Assembly: GCF_018327685.1 (NCBI RefSeq)
Contig: NZ_BNEL01000003.1
Coordinates: forward strand, 3,472,001-3,536,000
Length of the DNA: 64,000 nt
From: Streptomyces sp. TS71-3
Lineage (GTDB): Bacteria; Actinomycetota; Actinomycetes; Streptomycetales; Streptomycetaceae
Direction of reading: 5' to 3'
The notes below the pieces were generated by a model. The model saw only the letters and a list, made by a program, of their open reading frames with translations. It was not told where the DNA came from and searched no databases. The translations under genes were made by a program, and so were the position numbers. Positions 25,382 through 34,551 of the stretch are shown one piece after another; position 1 is the first letter of the stretch, and each line of letters starts with the position of its first letter.

Positions 25382-28300
25382 ATGCACGACCGGAGAGATT
25401 CCGGCGAGGAACGCATCACCGCATTCCTTGCCGAACGACTACGGCCCGCGCTGTATCCGCAGCGGGTGCCCCTGGACGTCAGCGCCTGGCACATCCCGGG
25501 GGAGCCCGTCCCCGCCGGCATCGCCCTGCGGGCCTCGTACGCCCCCTTCGCGGTGGGCGACCCCTGGGGCAGCCCCTGGTCCACCACCTGGTTCCGCGTC
25601 CACGCCGCGGTGCCGGAGCGCTGGGCGGGCCGCCGTGTCGACCTCCTCGTCGACCTCGGCGGCACGGACGGCGCCGCGGGCGGTCCCGCGGCTCTCGTCC
25701 ACGACGCGCACGGCACACCCCTCAACGGCCTGCACCCGGGGGCGGACCCGCTTCCCGTGCGGCTCAGGGCGCGCGGCGGTGAGCAGGTGCGCCTGCTGAT
25801 CGAGGCCGCCGCGGACCCGCCCATCGACCCGGACCGCGGCACCGGGCTCCTTCACGGCGACCCGGCCACCGCGGGCGACACTCCGCTGTACCGGTTGCGC
25901 AGCGCCGACCTCGCCGTCCGCGACGACGGCGTGTGGCGGCTGCTGCACGACATGGCGGCGCTGGCCGACCTGATGCGGGCCCTGCCCGCCGGCAGCGCCC
26001 GGAGGCAGGAGCTGAGCCACGCCCTGGAGCGCGCCATGGACGCCGTCGACCCGGCGGCCGCGGCCCGCACCGCGTCCCGCGCACGCGAACGGCTCGGCCC
26101 GGTGCTCGCCCGCCGCGCCGGCGACTCGGCGGGCAGCCTCGCCGTCGTCGGCCGGGCGCCCGTGGGCATGGGGCTGCGCCCCGCGCACGAGGCCGTACGC
26201 GCCTGCGCGCGGGCCTTCAGCACCCTGGCGACCCTCGCCGCGGAGTATCCCGAACTGGTCGTGGCGGTCCCCGGGGCCCAGCACCACGCCTGGATGAAGG
26301 AGCACCAGCCGCATGTCTTCGAGCGCATCCGCAAGGCGGTCGCCGACGGCAACTGGGCGCCCGTGGGGGGCATGTGGGTACCGGCGGACACCGAGCTCGC
26401 CGGGGGCGAGTCGCTGGTGCGGCAGTTCGTGCACGGCCGCCGCTTCCTCCGCGACGAGCTGGGCGCCGACAGCGACGGCGTCTGGCTGCCCGACGCGATG
26501 GGCGCCTCCCCGGCGCTCCCGCAGCTCGCCCGGCTGGCCGGCGCCACCTGGCTGCTGGCGCGCCGTCCGGCCCCGGACCACGCGCCCGCCCCGCCGCACC
26601 ACACCTTCCGCTGGGAGGGCATCGACGGCACCGCCCTCCTCACCCATCTCGCGCCCGGCGCGCCCGAGGACGGCGCACCCGCCCTCACGGGGGCCGGCGC
26701 GTCCGCTCCCACCCCCGCCGGCCCCGCCACCCGTGCCCTGCTTCCCGCCGGCCGCCCGGCCGCCGGTCCCGACCGCGCCCTGCTGGAGCGCACCCGCCGC
26801 CTCGCCGACCTCGACGGAGCCCCGAAGGTGACGATGCAGCACCCGGCGGCGTTCTTCCGCACCGCCCGCGACGAGCACCCCGACAGCCCCGTCGTGCGCG
26901 GCGCACTCGACCTGGCACCGCACTGCGGCGGCTTCACCAGCCAGGCCCGCACCAAGCGCGCCAACCGGCTGAGCGAGTCACTGCTGCACGAGGCGGAACT
27001 CTGGTCCGCCACCGCGGCGGTGCGCCTCGGCATCGGCTACCCCCACGACGAACTCGACGCGCTGTGGAAGCAGGTGCTGGCCCAGCAGAGCGACGACGTC
27101 CTCTCCGGAGCCGGCATCGCCTGGGTGCACGCCGACGCGGAGGCCGCGCACCGGCTGGCGCAGCGCAGGCTCGAACGGCTGGTACGGCGCGCCGCGGGCG
27201 AGCCGGACGGCACCGCCGTGCTCAACCCCGCCCCGGTGCCGCGCCGCGAGGTCGTCGTGCTGGACGCACCCGCCGGCCCCGTCCCCGGCACCGCGCAGCT
27301 GATGCCCGACGGGCGCCTCGCCGTCCTCGCCGAGGCGCCCGCGCTCGGCGCCGGCCCCGCGGGCATCCCCCTCGGCGGCACGGCCCCCGTCAGCGTCCGC
27401 CCCGCGGCCGGCGGCGGGCACCTGCTCGACAACGCCCTGCTGCGGGTGCACATCGGCCCGGACGGCCTGGTGCGCTCCCTGGTCGACCTCGCCACCGGGC
27501 GCGACGCCATCGCCCCCGGCGCCGCGGGCAACCTCCTCCAGCTCCACCGCGAGGGCACCGGCCGCACCGGAGCCCGCGACCTGGACCCCCGCCCCGGCAC
27601 GATCCGCGATCTGGACGGCGCGGCCCGCGTCGCCGTGTACGCGCACGGCCCGCTGCTGGCCACGGTGCGGGTGTCGCGCGTCACCGGACGGTCCACCGTC
27701 GTGCAGGACCTCACGCTCACCGCCGGCAGCCGCGCCCTGAGCATCGGCACCGACGTCGACTGGCGCGAGCGGGACACCGTCCTCACGTGCGCCTGGCCGC
27801 TGGACGTGCACGCCGAACAGAGCCGCGCCGGCATCCAGTTCGGGCACGTGACCCACCCCGTCCACGAGGACGGCGACGGGGACCCGGCGCGGCACCAGGC
27901 GACCGCGCACGGCTGGATCCACCTCGGCGAGCACGGCTGGGGCGTGGCCCTGGCCACCGACACGGTGCACGGCCACGACGTCGCCCGCCGCACCCGCGCC
28001 GACGGCGGCACCACCACCGTGCTGCGCACCACCCTCCTGCGCGCGCCCGGCCGACCCGACCCGCACGCCGACCGCGGACCCCAGCGGTTCCGGCACGCCC
28101 TGGTGCCCGCCGCGGACACCGCGGACGCCCGCGACGCGGGACAGGTCCTGTGCCATCCCCTGCGCCCCGGCCCGGCCGGCCCGCCCGGCCCGCCCCTGGT
28201 CGCCGTCGACAACCCGGACGTCGTGATCGACACGGTCAAGCTCGCCGACGATCGCAGCGGTGACGTCGTCGTGCGCCTCCATGAGTCGCGCGGCGGCCGG

Positions 28301-28492
28301 GCGGCCGTACGGCTCGCCGTCGGGTGCGCCGCCACGGCCGTGCACGAGACGGACCTGCTGGAGGAGCGGAGCGCCGAGCACCCGCTCAGGGGCGGCGGGG
28401 TGCGGCTCACGCTGCGGCCCTTCCAGATCCTCACGCTGCGTCTGGTGCGCGGCCCCGTCCCCTGCGACGCGCCGGAGGGCCACGGTGCCTGA
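25382..28492 (+). CDS. GH38 alpha-mannosidase homologue with degenerate active site
   Basis: A 1036-residue cytoplasmic protein with the full GH38 layout: N-terminal beta domain, catalytic barrel (about 250-450), three-helix middle domain (about 510-600, QARTKRANRLSES) and C-terminal beta domains. Catalytic-domain landmarks such as AWMKEHQPHVFERI, PVGGMWV, RQFVHGRRF and WLPDAMGAS (Asp371) are kept. However, the family GHAHID motif reads GRAPVG (residues 257-262), the Gly-rich GDGGGGP region reads AGRPAAGPD, and the conserved QFHDILPG reads QSDDVLSG (570-576). From what is known of GH38, three of four zinc ligands are gone while the nucleophile-type Asp371 stays. A catalytically inactive, perhaps sugar-sensing, protein is inferred. 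It overlaps the ROK gene by 8 nt. Confidence 0.8.
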   Translation: MHDRRDSGEERITAFLAERLRPALYPQRVPLDVSAWHIPGEPVPAGIALRASYAPFAVGDPWGSPWSTTWFRVHAAVPERWAGRRVDLLVDLGGTDGAAGGPAALVHDAHGTPLNGLHPGADPLPVRLRARGGEQVRLLIEAAADPPIDPDRGTGLLHGDPATAGDTPLYRLRSADLAVRDDGVWRLLHDMAALADLMRALPAGSARRQELSHALERAMDAVDPAAAARTASRARERLGPVLARRAGDSAGSLAVVGRAPVGMGLRPAHEAVRACARAFSTLATLAAEYPELVVAVPGAQHHAWMKEHQPHVFERIRKAVADGNWAPVGGMWVPADTELAGGESLVRQFVHGRRFLRDELGADSDGVWLPDAMGASPALPQLARLAGATWLLARRPAPDHAPAPPHHTFRWEGIDGTALLTHLAPGAPEDGAPALTGAGASAPTPAGPATRALLPAGRPAAGPDRALLERTRRLADLDGAPKVTMQHPAAFFRTARDEHPDSPVVRGALDLAPHCGGFTSQARTKRANRLSESLLHEAELWSATAAVRLGIGYPHDELDALWKQVLAQQSDDVLSGAGIAWVHADAEAAHRLAQRRLERLVRRAAGEPDGTAVLNPAPVPRREVVVLDAPAGPVPGTAQLMPDGRLAVLAEAPALGAGPAGIPLGGTAPVSVRPAAGGGHLLDNALLRVHIGPDGLVRSLVDLATGRDAIAPGAAGNLLQLHREGTGRTGARDLDPRPGTIRDLDGAARVAVYAHGPLLATVRVSRVTGRSTVVQDLTLTAGSRALSIGTDVDWRERDTVLTCAWPLDVHAEQSRAGIQFGHVTHPVHEDGDGDPARHQATAHGWIHLGEHGWGVALATDTVHGHDVARRTRADGGTTTVLRTTLLRAPGRPDPHADRGPQRFRHALVPAADTADARDAGQVLCHPLRPGPAGPPGPPLVAVDNPDVVIDTVKLADDRSGDVVVRLHESRGGRAAVRLAVGCAATAVHETDLLEERSAEHPLRGGGVRLTLRPFQILTLRLVRGPVPCDAPEGHGA

Positions 28493-30788
28493 CACGCAGC
28501 AGGCCGGCGGCCTTCCGCCCGAGACCTACGCCCGGTTGCGCCGCTGGGCGGAGCAGGACGGGCCCATGACCACCCGGGCGCGCGTCGTCCTGCTCGCCGC
28601 GCAGGGGCTGCGGGACGCCGAGATATCCCGCCGCCTCGGGGTGTCCCGGCAGACCGTGGGCACCTGGCGGCACCGCTGGCAGAGCGCGGGCCTCGCCGGG
28701 CTGCGGCAGCGGCCCCGCACCGGACGCCCCGTCACCGTCGACGAGGCGGAGGTCGTCACCCGCGCCCTTCTCGCACCCGGCGGCAGCGGCGCCAGTCGGG
28801 CCATCGCCCGCGAAGTGGGCCTCTCGCACGCCACGGTCGCCGCCATCCGGCGCCGCTGGCGGCTCGCCGCCGACGAGTTCCCCACGCCGCACGTCCCGAC
28901 CAGGCCCCCGCTGCCAGGCGCCGACATCTGGGTGATGGGCCTCTACGTCGACCAGGACCGCGCCGTGCTGCTCACCGGAACCCGGCCTGGCGCATCGGGC
29001 CCGGCCCCGGCCGCCTCGGTGATCGGCGAGGACCTGCTCGACGGCCTCGACCGCGCCCTGGACGCGGTCCGCGCCGCCGCCCCCGGCACCGCCGCCGCGG
29101 CCGTCGGAGACCAGGCCCTGGCGCGGTACCTCGCCGCGGCCGCCGAGCACCATCCGGACATCGCCCTGCACGCCGTGACTCTGTGGGATGCAGCCCAGGA
29201 CCCGGACGGCGGGCCGCACCGGGGGACCCGCGGCCGGACGAGGACCGCTGGGCCCGCACCGACCGATACGGAGCCGGGGCCCACACGCGCCGCCACCGAA
29301 CCCGAGCCCGCCGCGGTGGGCAAGCTGACCTTCCACGACCTGCCCGCCCGCTCCACCTGGCGCGGCTTCCTGCACGCCATGATCGCCCTCGACAGCACCA
29401 GCCACCCCGAGTCCTCCCGGCGGGTCTACCTCGACCTGCTCAGCGCCCTGGAGCGGCACGGCACGGCGCGCACCACCGGCCCGTTCGCGCCGGTGTGCTG
29501 GCTGCGCGAGAACGTCGCCGAGCACCTGCGCGCGGCCCGCGCGGGCCAGGCCCCGGCGCACCAGGGCTCGTTCAGCGGCGTCAACCAGATCGACCTGGGC
29601 TCGTTCAACGAGTGCGTGGTCATCGAGTCCGTACGGCTGTCCGGGAGCATCACCCGCGGCGAGATCGCCCACCGCACCGGGCTCACCCAGCAGTCGGTCT
29701 CCCGGATCGCCCGTTCGCTGCTGGACCGCGGCATCCTCGTGGAGGACGCGCAGCGCCGCGCCACCTCCGGCAAGCCGCGCACCCCGATGCGGCTGTGCGG
29801 CACCGCCGCCCACGCGCTCGGCCTGCACATCGACCCCGAAGTGCTCACGGCCGTCGTCATCGACCTGGACGGCTCGCTGATCTGCACATGCACCCGGCCG
29901 GTGGGCGCCGGCATCGAACCCGGCGCGTTCGTGGACCAGGCGGTCGCCCTCGCCCGGGAGACCCTGGAGAAGGCCCGCGGCGCGGTGCGCGAGGACGGCT
30001 TCCTCGGCATCGGCGTGGCGGTGCCGGGGCCGGTGGACATCGCCTCGGGCACGGTGCTCGCCCCGCCGCTGCTCTCCGCCTGGGACGACCTGCCGCTGCT
30101 GTACCTCCTCAAGGACCACTTCCCGTGCCCGGTCATCATCGAGAAGGACTCCCTGGCGGCGGCCGCGGGGGAGCGGTGGATCGGCCGGGACCGCAGGGCG
30201 CGCGACTTCGCCTACCTCTACCTCGGCACCGGCGTCGGCTCCGGGCTCTACCTCAACGGCGACCTGTACCGCGGGGTCAGCGCCAACGCGGGGGAGTTCG
30301 GGCAGCTGTGCGCGCTGACGCTGGGCCGGGTGGGCGCGGACGGTCGGCCCGAGATCCTGCCGGAGTGCAATCCGCCGGTCTCGGTCAGCGACCTCGCCGC
30401 CCGCGGCGGGCTGCACACCCCGGAGGCGGCGCTCGGGAGCACGGCCGCCTACCGGGCAGTGGGCCGTGCGGCGGCCGCCGGCGACCCGGCCGCGGTGGCG
30501 GCGCTGCGGGAGGTGGCGGGCGCGGTGGGGCGCGGCGCGCTCGGCCTCGTCGACCTGCTGGACATCGACCTGATCGTGCTCGGCGGGCCGTTCTTCACCG
30601 AGGACGTCGCGGACTTCTACCTGGACGAGATCGGGCGCACCGTCAACGAGTTCCCCACCGCGCGACGCCTGCGGCGGGTGGAGGTGGAGCGCTCCGTCCT
30701 CAGCGCGGAGGCGGCCGCGGTGGGTGCGGCGTCCACGATCTTCCATGCGACGTTCACCCCGCGGCTGAGGGGCCGGGCGCAGGGCTGA
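28485..30788 (+). CDS. Chimeric regulator: transposase-like N-terminus fused to ROK repressor
   Basis: A 767-residue protein. Residues about 35-75 are an IS630-type helix-turn-helix (ISRRLGVSRQTVGTWRHRW), a second HTH follows near 100-115, and about 145-355 resembles an IS630-family DDE region (WVMGLYVDQDRAVLL, then WLRENVAEHL and QGSFSGVNQ) without a readable catalytic triad. About 375-430 is a MarR-like HTH (GEIAHRTGLTQQSVSRIA), and 444-760 is a ROK sugar-kinase-like domain. The ROK zinc motif CxCGxxGCxE is not visible; the region reads GEFGQLCALTLG. GTG 28485 follows GGAGGG. It is translationally coupled to the GH38-like gene and probably regulates this or a neighbouring sugar operon. Confidence 0.78.
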   Translation: MPDTQQAGGLPPETYARLRRWAEQDGPMTTRARVVLLAAQGLRDAEISRRLGVSRQTVGTWRHRWQSAGLAGLRQRPRTGRPVTVDEAEVVTRALLAPGGSGASRAIAREVGLSHATVAAIRRRWRLAADEFPTPHVPTRPPLPGADIWVMGLYVDQDRAVLLTGTRPGASGPAPAASVIGEDLLDGLDRALDAVRAAAPGTAAAAVGDQALARYLAAAAEHHPDIALHAVTLWDAAQDPDGGPHRGTRGRTRTAGPAPTDTEPGPTRAATEPEPAAVGKLTFHDLPARSTWRGFLHAMIALDSTSHPESSRRVYLDLLSALERHGTARTTGPFAPVCWLRENVAEHLRAARAGQAPAHQGSFSGVNQIDLGSFNECVVIESVRLSGSITRGEIAHRTGLTQQSVSRIARSLLDRGILVEDAQRRATSGKPRTPMRLCGTAAHALGLHIDPEVLTAVVIDLDGSLICTCTRPVGAGIEPGAFVDQAVALARETLEKARGAVREDGFLGIGVAVPGPVDIASGTVLAPPLLSAWDDLPLLYLLKDHFPCPVIIEKDSLAAAAGERWIGRDRRARDFAYLYLGTGVGSGLYLNGDLYRGVSANAGEFGQLCALTLGRVGADGRPEILPECNPPVSVSDLAARGGLHTPEAALGSTAAYRAVGRAAAAGDPAAVAALREVAGAVGRGALGLVDLLDIDLIVLGGPFFTEDVADFYLDEIGRTVNEFPTARRLRRVEVERSVLSAEAAAVGAASTIFHATFTPRLRGRAQG

Positions 30789-30817
30789 GCGGGTCACGCG
30801 GTGCGTGGTGCCCCGTT

Positions 30818-31010
30818 CGCGCAGTTCCCCGCGCCCCTGTTCTCGGCGCTTCGCGCCTCTTCCGGGGGTGCCCCTGGCGGCCGGTGGTGACGTGGCGGTT
30901 TCGTCGTGGCTGGTCGCTTCCCCACTGCCTTGAGGGCGTGGGAGGTACCCCCACCCCGCGCCCCTGACAGGGCACGAAGCGCCCTTACAAGGGGCGCGAG
31001 GAACCGCGCG
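30818..31010. repeat. Interspersed Streptomyces-type repeat with 20-bp inverted ends
   Basis: CGCGCAGTTCCCCGCGCCCC at 30818-30837 matches 30991-31010 in inverted orientation with two mismatches. Between them, 30920-30955 is a copy of the module at 4067-4105 (CCCCACTGCC, GGGCGTGGGAGGTACCCC). The 308-bp gap between the ROK gene and the GH71/99-like gene is thus almost wholly repeat material. No coding signal is seen. It may terminate both converging transcripts. Confidence 0.65.
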
Positions 31011-31096
31011 AGCAACCAGCCACCTGGCGACGGTCCGAGCACGGCGCACGTCACCCCTCCGGGTGGCCGTGGGGGAACCACCGGCCGGGGGGCCGC

Positions 31097-32362
31097 CTAC
31101 ACCACGGGCTTCGTGGGCCGGGTCTGCGTCCGCGGGATCTGGCCCTTGAGCATCCGGCCGCCATCCGCGGTGAGCCGCAGGTAGTAGTCGGACGAGCAGG
31201 CCGTACCGTCCTCGTCGAGCGCCCGGTACCCGGAGCCCGCCGGCACGTCCGCGGCGGTGGCCGCGGTCTTGGCGATCTGGTTGCTCTCGTTGTACTCGTC
31301 GAACATCGAGATGTAGAAGCCGGCGACCTTGATGCCCACCAGGTTGTAGAACTGGCGCCACATCAGGTCGCCGTGCCCCCGGTGCCCAGACTGGAGGTCA
31401 CCGGGGATCACGCACGGCTGGTAGTCGATGCCGTGCGCGTCGCAGTCCGCCTTGTCCGGGGTGTTGAGGTCCCGCAGGAACTGGTCGGCCCCGCCCACGT
31501 CGGAGATCCGTCCCACCATCCACGGCGAGATCATGTGGAAGCCGTGGTACACGTCCGAGAAGCCGGGCCGGGAGTCGTCCGTGCCGGCGCGCCAGTGCGT
31601 GGGCACTCCGCCGATCAGGTAGACGCCCTGGCCCTTGAACCAGTTGACGACGTCCAGGCACTGGTCCGGCGTGAAGGGGCGCCCGGGGTCGTTGAACCCG
31701 AAGCCCCAGATGCACACCACCGGCTTGCCGTTCTGCCTCGCGTACGCGCTGGAGGCGGTGTGCGCCTTCATCTTCGACGTCCAGTCGTCCTTGATCTGCG
31801 ACTGCATGTCGGTCCAGCCGGTGACGTCGTACATGATGTAGAACTTCCGGCCGTGCCTCTCCGCGGCCGTGCGCACCTTCTGCGCCATCGCGTCCCGGGT
31901 GGGCCCCTCGGGGCTGAACGGGTTGAAGCGCTGCAGGGCCGCGGTGTCGCAGCCGTTCTCCTGCATCCAGCGGAAGTGGGTGTCCACCGTCTGGTCGTCC
32001 CAGGAGGAGAACAGCGCCGCGCGCCCTCCGCCGTTCAGGTTGCCGTAGTCGGTCGGGTAGACCTTCTGGTACTCGCTGATGTCCGGCCAGGACGTGATGC
32101 CGGAGTTGGACGGCGACGGGGCATGGCTCATGTCCTTGCTCCAGTGCCACCATCCGTTGATCGGGGCGCCGTCACCGCCGCAGGCGAACCAGCCCTGGTA
32201 GCCGACGGTGATCTTCCCGACGACGTCCCCTGCGGGGCTCGCGCCGGGCGATGCGGTGCGCGGCGCGGGAGCCGCGCCGGCCTGGCCGGCGGCCACGGCG
32301 CCGGCGACGCCCGCGGAGGCGCCCAGTGCGGATGCCAGTAAAGTGCGACGATTCATGCTCAT
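31097..32362 (-). CDS. Secreted glycoside hydrolase family 71/99-like protein
   Basis: A 421-residue exported protein. The N-terminus has a Tat-type signal (NRRTLLASALG, then a hydrophobic stretch ending near residue 31, AGA-AP). The mature part, starting GKITVGYQGWFACGGDG and including NGWWHWSKDM and FYISMFDEYNE, matches the GH71/99-like proteins of actinobacteria. GH71 enzymes cleave alpha-1,3-glucan and GH99 enzymes alpha-mannosides, so the target is uncertain. The neighbouring fungal-wall operon favours an alpha-glucan or mannan of fungal walls. It has its own promoter at 32501-32529 and a GGAGG ribosome site. Confidence 0.75.
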   Translation of the reverse strand: MSMNRRTLLASALGASAGVAGAVAAGQAGAAPAPRTASPGASPAGDVVGKITVGYQGWFACGGDGAPINGWWHWSKDMSHAPSPSNSGITSWPDISEYQKVYPTDYGNLNGGGRAALFSSWDDQTVDTHFRWMQENGCDTAALQRFNPFSPEGPTRDAMAQKVRTAAERHGRKFYIMYDVTGWTDMQSQIKDDWTSKMKAHTASSAYARQNGKPVVCIWGFGFNDPGRPFTPDQCLDVVNWFKGQGVYLIGGVPTHWRAGTDDSRPGFSDVYHGFHMISPWMVGRISDVGGADQFLRDLNTPDKADCDAHGIDYQPCVIPGDLQSGHRGHGDLMWRQFYNLVGIKVAGFYISMFDEYNESNQIAKTAATAADVPAGSGYRALDEDGTACSSDYYLRLTADGGRMLKGQIPRTQTRPTKPVV

Positions 32363-32500
32363 GGGGGAATTCCTCCATTGTTTCTGCCGGCATGCGCCGA
32401 AAACTCCCTGAGACGGGAAGCGGCGTCATGGGGACCGGCCCGAAGAGGTGGGGGAACGTCAGGCGGCGGCAGCTCCGCTTACTCCTCCGGGTGTGCTGCG

Positions 32501-32529
32501 AAAATACGTCTCCCGCCCCGGCCTGACAA
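32501..32529 (-). promoter_or_regulatory. Promoter of the GH71/99-like gene
   Basis: On the minus strand TTGTCA (32524-32529) and TATTTT (32501-32506) are exactly 17 bp apart, giving a leader of about 130 nt. It lies in the 411-bp gap after the GH55-like gene; the rest of the gap holds that operon's terminator and no gene. Confidence 0.6.
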
Positions 32530-32697
32530 GACCCCGGGAAATGAGAATTCGGCAGGGAAACCGCCCGTGACCTGCTGTCATGTCAGGCTGCTTTTCTTCC
32601 ACTTTCCGATTGCGCCGCATTGTGGAATTTCTGCGGTGCGGGCCGCCTGCTATTCGTCGGGATGCGGGCCGGTGGGAAAGCGCCCCGGCAGCGGCGC

Positions 32698-32726
32698 GGG
32701 GGTGCGGGCAGAAGGCCCGCACCCCC
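32698..32726 (-). terminator. Terminator of the GH30-GH18-GH55 operon
   Basis: GGGGGTGCGGGC and GCCCGCACCCCC form a perfect 12-bp stem with a 5-nt loop, 47 bases past the GH55-like stop. Confidence 0.8.
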
Positions 32727-32773
32727 TTGGATGCGCTCAGCGTGTCGTGCGGCCGACCGACGGCGCCCGGCGG

Positions 32774-34540
32774 TCAGGGATAGCTGACCACGTTCGCCAC
32801 CGTGCTCGACTTGTCGGCGGGACCGCCGGTGTCGTTGATGACATGGGTGATGCTGCCCGCGCCACCGCCCAGCGAGACGGCGACCAGGTCGTGGAACTTC
32901 ACCCCCGGCACGTCGGGAGCCTCGAAGGCGCGGTCGGCGGAGACCGAGTTGTCGACGTTGAAGAAGCAGTAGCTGCCCACGCCCCAGGCCTCGTGGTGCT
33001 GCACCGAGTCGGCGACCTTGTAGGCCGCGTAGCCCTTGGTGTCACCGTTCATCCAGGAGCCCTGGTCCGGCGGGTCGTACGGCATCTCGTTCTGGAAGAA
33101 GTACGTTCTGCCCCTCTCGCCGTTCCACGTCACCTGGTACTTCTGGTAGTGCTCGACGAACAGGCCGTACATGGTGACGTCGGCGCCGTTGACCACCAGG
33201 CCCTGGTCGGCCGTGTTGGAGTCCCAGCCCACGCCGTCGCCGTGGTCGGCGCGCCAGATCCACAGGTGGTCGCCGATCACGTTCGAGCTGTTCACCGTGA
33301 GGCTGGTGGTCGCCTTGCCGACCCCCGCGCCGCCGACCCGGAAGAACACGTCGTGCAGCGCCGTCGGATCCCCGGAGTGGTCCGCACCCGAGCCCTTCGG
33401 GCCGACCTGCATCAGCTCATCCGAGTTGGTGGTGCCCGCGTCGATGAGCAGCCCGGCGAGCTGCACGCCGTCGACGTCGTCCACGGACACCGCCGTGGCG
33501 CCGCCGTCCGGGATCAGCGTGGCGAGGCCGAGGCCCAGCACCACCGTGTCCGGCTTGGTGACGTGCAGCGTCTGGTCGAGGTGGTAGACACCCGGCGTGA
33601 AGAGCAGGTGCTTGCCCGCGTCCAGTGCCGCGTTCATGTCGGCGGCGCTCGCCCCCGGCTTGGCGATGTAGAAGTCGTCCAGCGGGATCGAGGTGCCCTT
33701 CGGCGTGCCCGACGACCAGGACGTGCCGGACGAGTCGGTGCGCACCGCGGGCACGAACACCTTCCACGCGCCCGAGTCGTCGACGTAGAGGAACGGCTTC
33801 TCGCGTGAGACCGGGGTCTTGTCGACCCTGGTGTAGGGCGGGTTGGGGAAGTCGCCGGCGGGGGCGTTGTCGGACCCGACGAAGACCATGTTCCAGTTGG
33901 CGCCCTTCCAGCCGCCCCACTCGGTGTTCCTGGACAGCCACTGCTGCTGGGAACCCGAGTTCACGGTGCCGTCGACCTTGGTGTCGGCCAGCAGCCCGCC
34001 GCTCGACCAGCCGCCGTCGTCGAGCTGGAGGTCGCCCTTGAGGTGCATGCGGCGGTACGGGGCCGCCTGGGAGACCGCCCAGCGGTCGCCGCCCCCGGGC
34101 GGGTTGACGGCCAGGTTCTCGGCGTCGCGCCAGAAGTTCTGCGTGGCGTTGCCGTCGAACCAGTCGGCCTCGGCATGCACCGCGCCGTTGATGGTGGTGT
34201 CGTCCGGCGACAGGCCGAGGCCGGCGACCTGGGTGTAGAAGCCGACGTTGGCGTCGGCGTCGTAGGTGCCCGGCTTGAAGAGCAGGGCCTGCCGCTGCTC
34301 GCCGAACTGGTTGGTCTCCTGCTGCTTGAAGACGCTGTCGAGCTTGCCCTGGATCTCGTCCTTCGACATCGACGGATCGAAGATCGCGACATTCGGGCCG
34401 AGGTCAGGGTCGCCCTCGGCGGCGTCCGCGCTCTGCATGGTGAGCGCGGCGGCCCCGGCCCCGACCAGCACGGCGAACGCCGCCCCCAGCCGGGCCAGCT
34501 TCCGGCCTCTTCTGTGGTCGCCCTTCACGGAGAGGAACAT
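32774..34540 (-). CDS. Secreted GH55-like beta-helix protein, probable beta-1,3-glucanase
   Basis: A 588-residue secreted protein. The signal peptide covers about residues 1-40 (basic start, then VLVGAGAAALTMQSADA-AE). The mature part looks like the double right-handed beta-helix of GH55 exo-beta-1,3-glucanases. Recognisable segments are LFKPGTYD, TKPDTVVLGLGLATL, VNSSNVIGDHLWIWRADHG and FVEHYQKYQVTWNGERGRTY, the last probably holding the catalytic Glu. Relatives are often labelled 'adenylyl cyclase', which the sequence does not support. The ATG at 34540 is 11 bases after the chitinase stop, in one operon with chitinase and GH30. Confidence 0.75.
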   Translation of the reverse strand: MFLSVKGDHRRGRKLARLGAAFAVLVGAGAAALTMQSADAAEGDPDLGPNVAIFDPSMSKDEIQGKLDSVFKQQETNQFGEQRQALLFKPGTYDADANVGFYTQVAGLGLSPDDTTINGAVHAEADWFDGNATQNFWRDAENLAVNPPGGGDRWAVSQAAPYRRMHLKGDLQLDDGGWSSGGLLADTKVDGTVNSGSQQQWLSRNTEWGGWKGANWNMVFVGSDNAPAGDFPNPPYTRVDKTPVSREKPFLYVDDSGAWKVFVPAVRTDSSGTSWSSGTPKGTSIPLDDFYIAKPGASAADMNAALDAGKHLLFTPGVYHLDQTLHVTKPDTVVLGLGLATLIPDGGATAVSVDDVDGVQLAGLLIDAGTTNSDELMQVGPKGSGADHSGDPTALHDVFFRVGGAGVGKATTSLTVNSSNVIGDHLWIWRADHGDGVGWDSNTADQGLVVNGADVTMYGLFVEHYQKYQVTWNGERGRTYFFQNEMPYDPPDQGSWMNGDTKGYAAYKVADSVQHHEAWGVGSYCFFNVDNSVSADRAFEAPDVPGVKFHDLVAVSLGGGAGSITHVINDTGGPADKSSTVANVVSYP

Positions 34541-34551
34541 CGTGCGCCCTC

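Noticed and set aside
32774..34540. Adenylyl cyclase
   Set aside because: Relatives are often given this label, but the sequence has a signal peptide and GH55-type beta-helix motifs and no cyclase domain.
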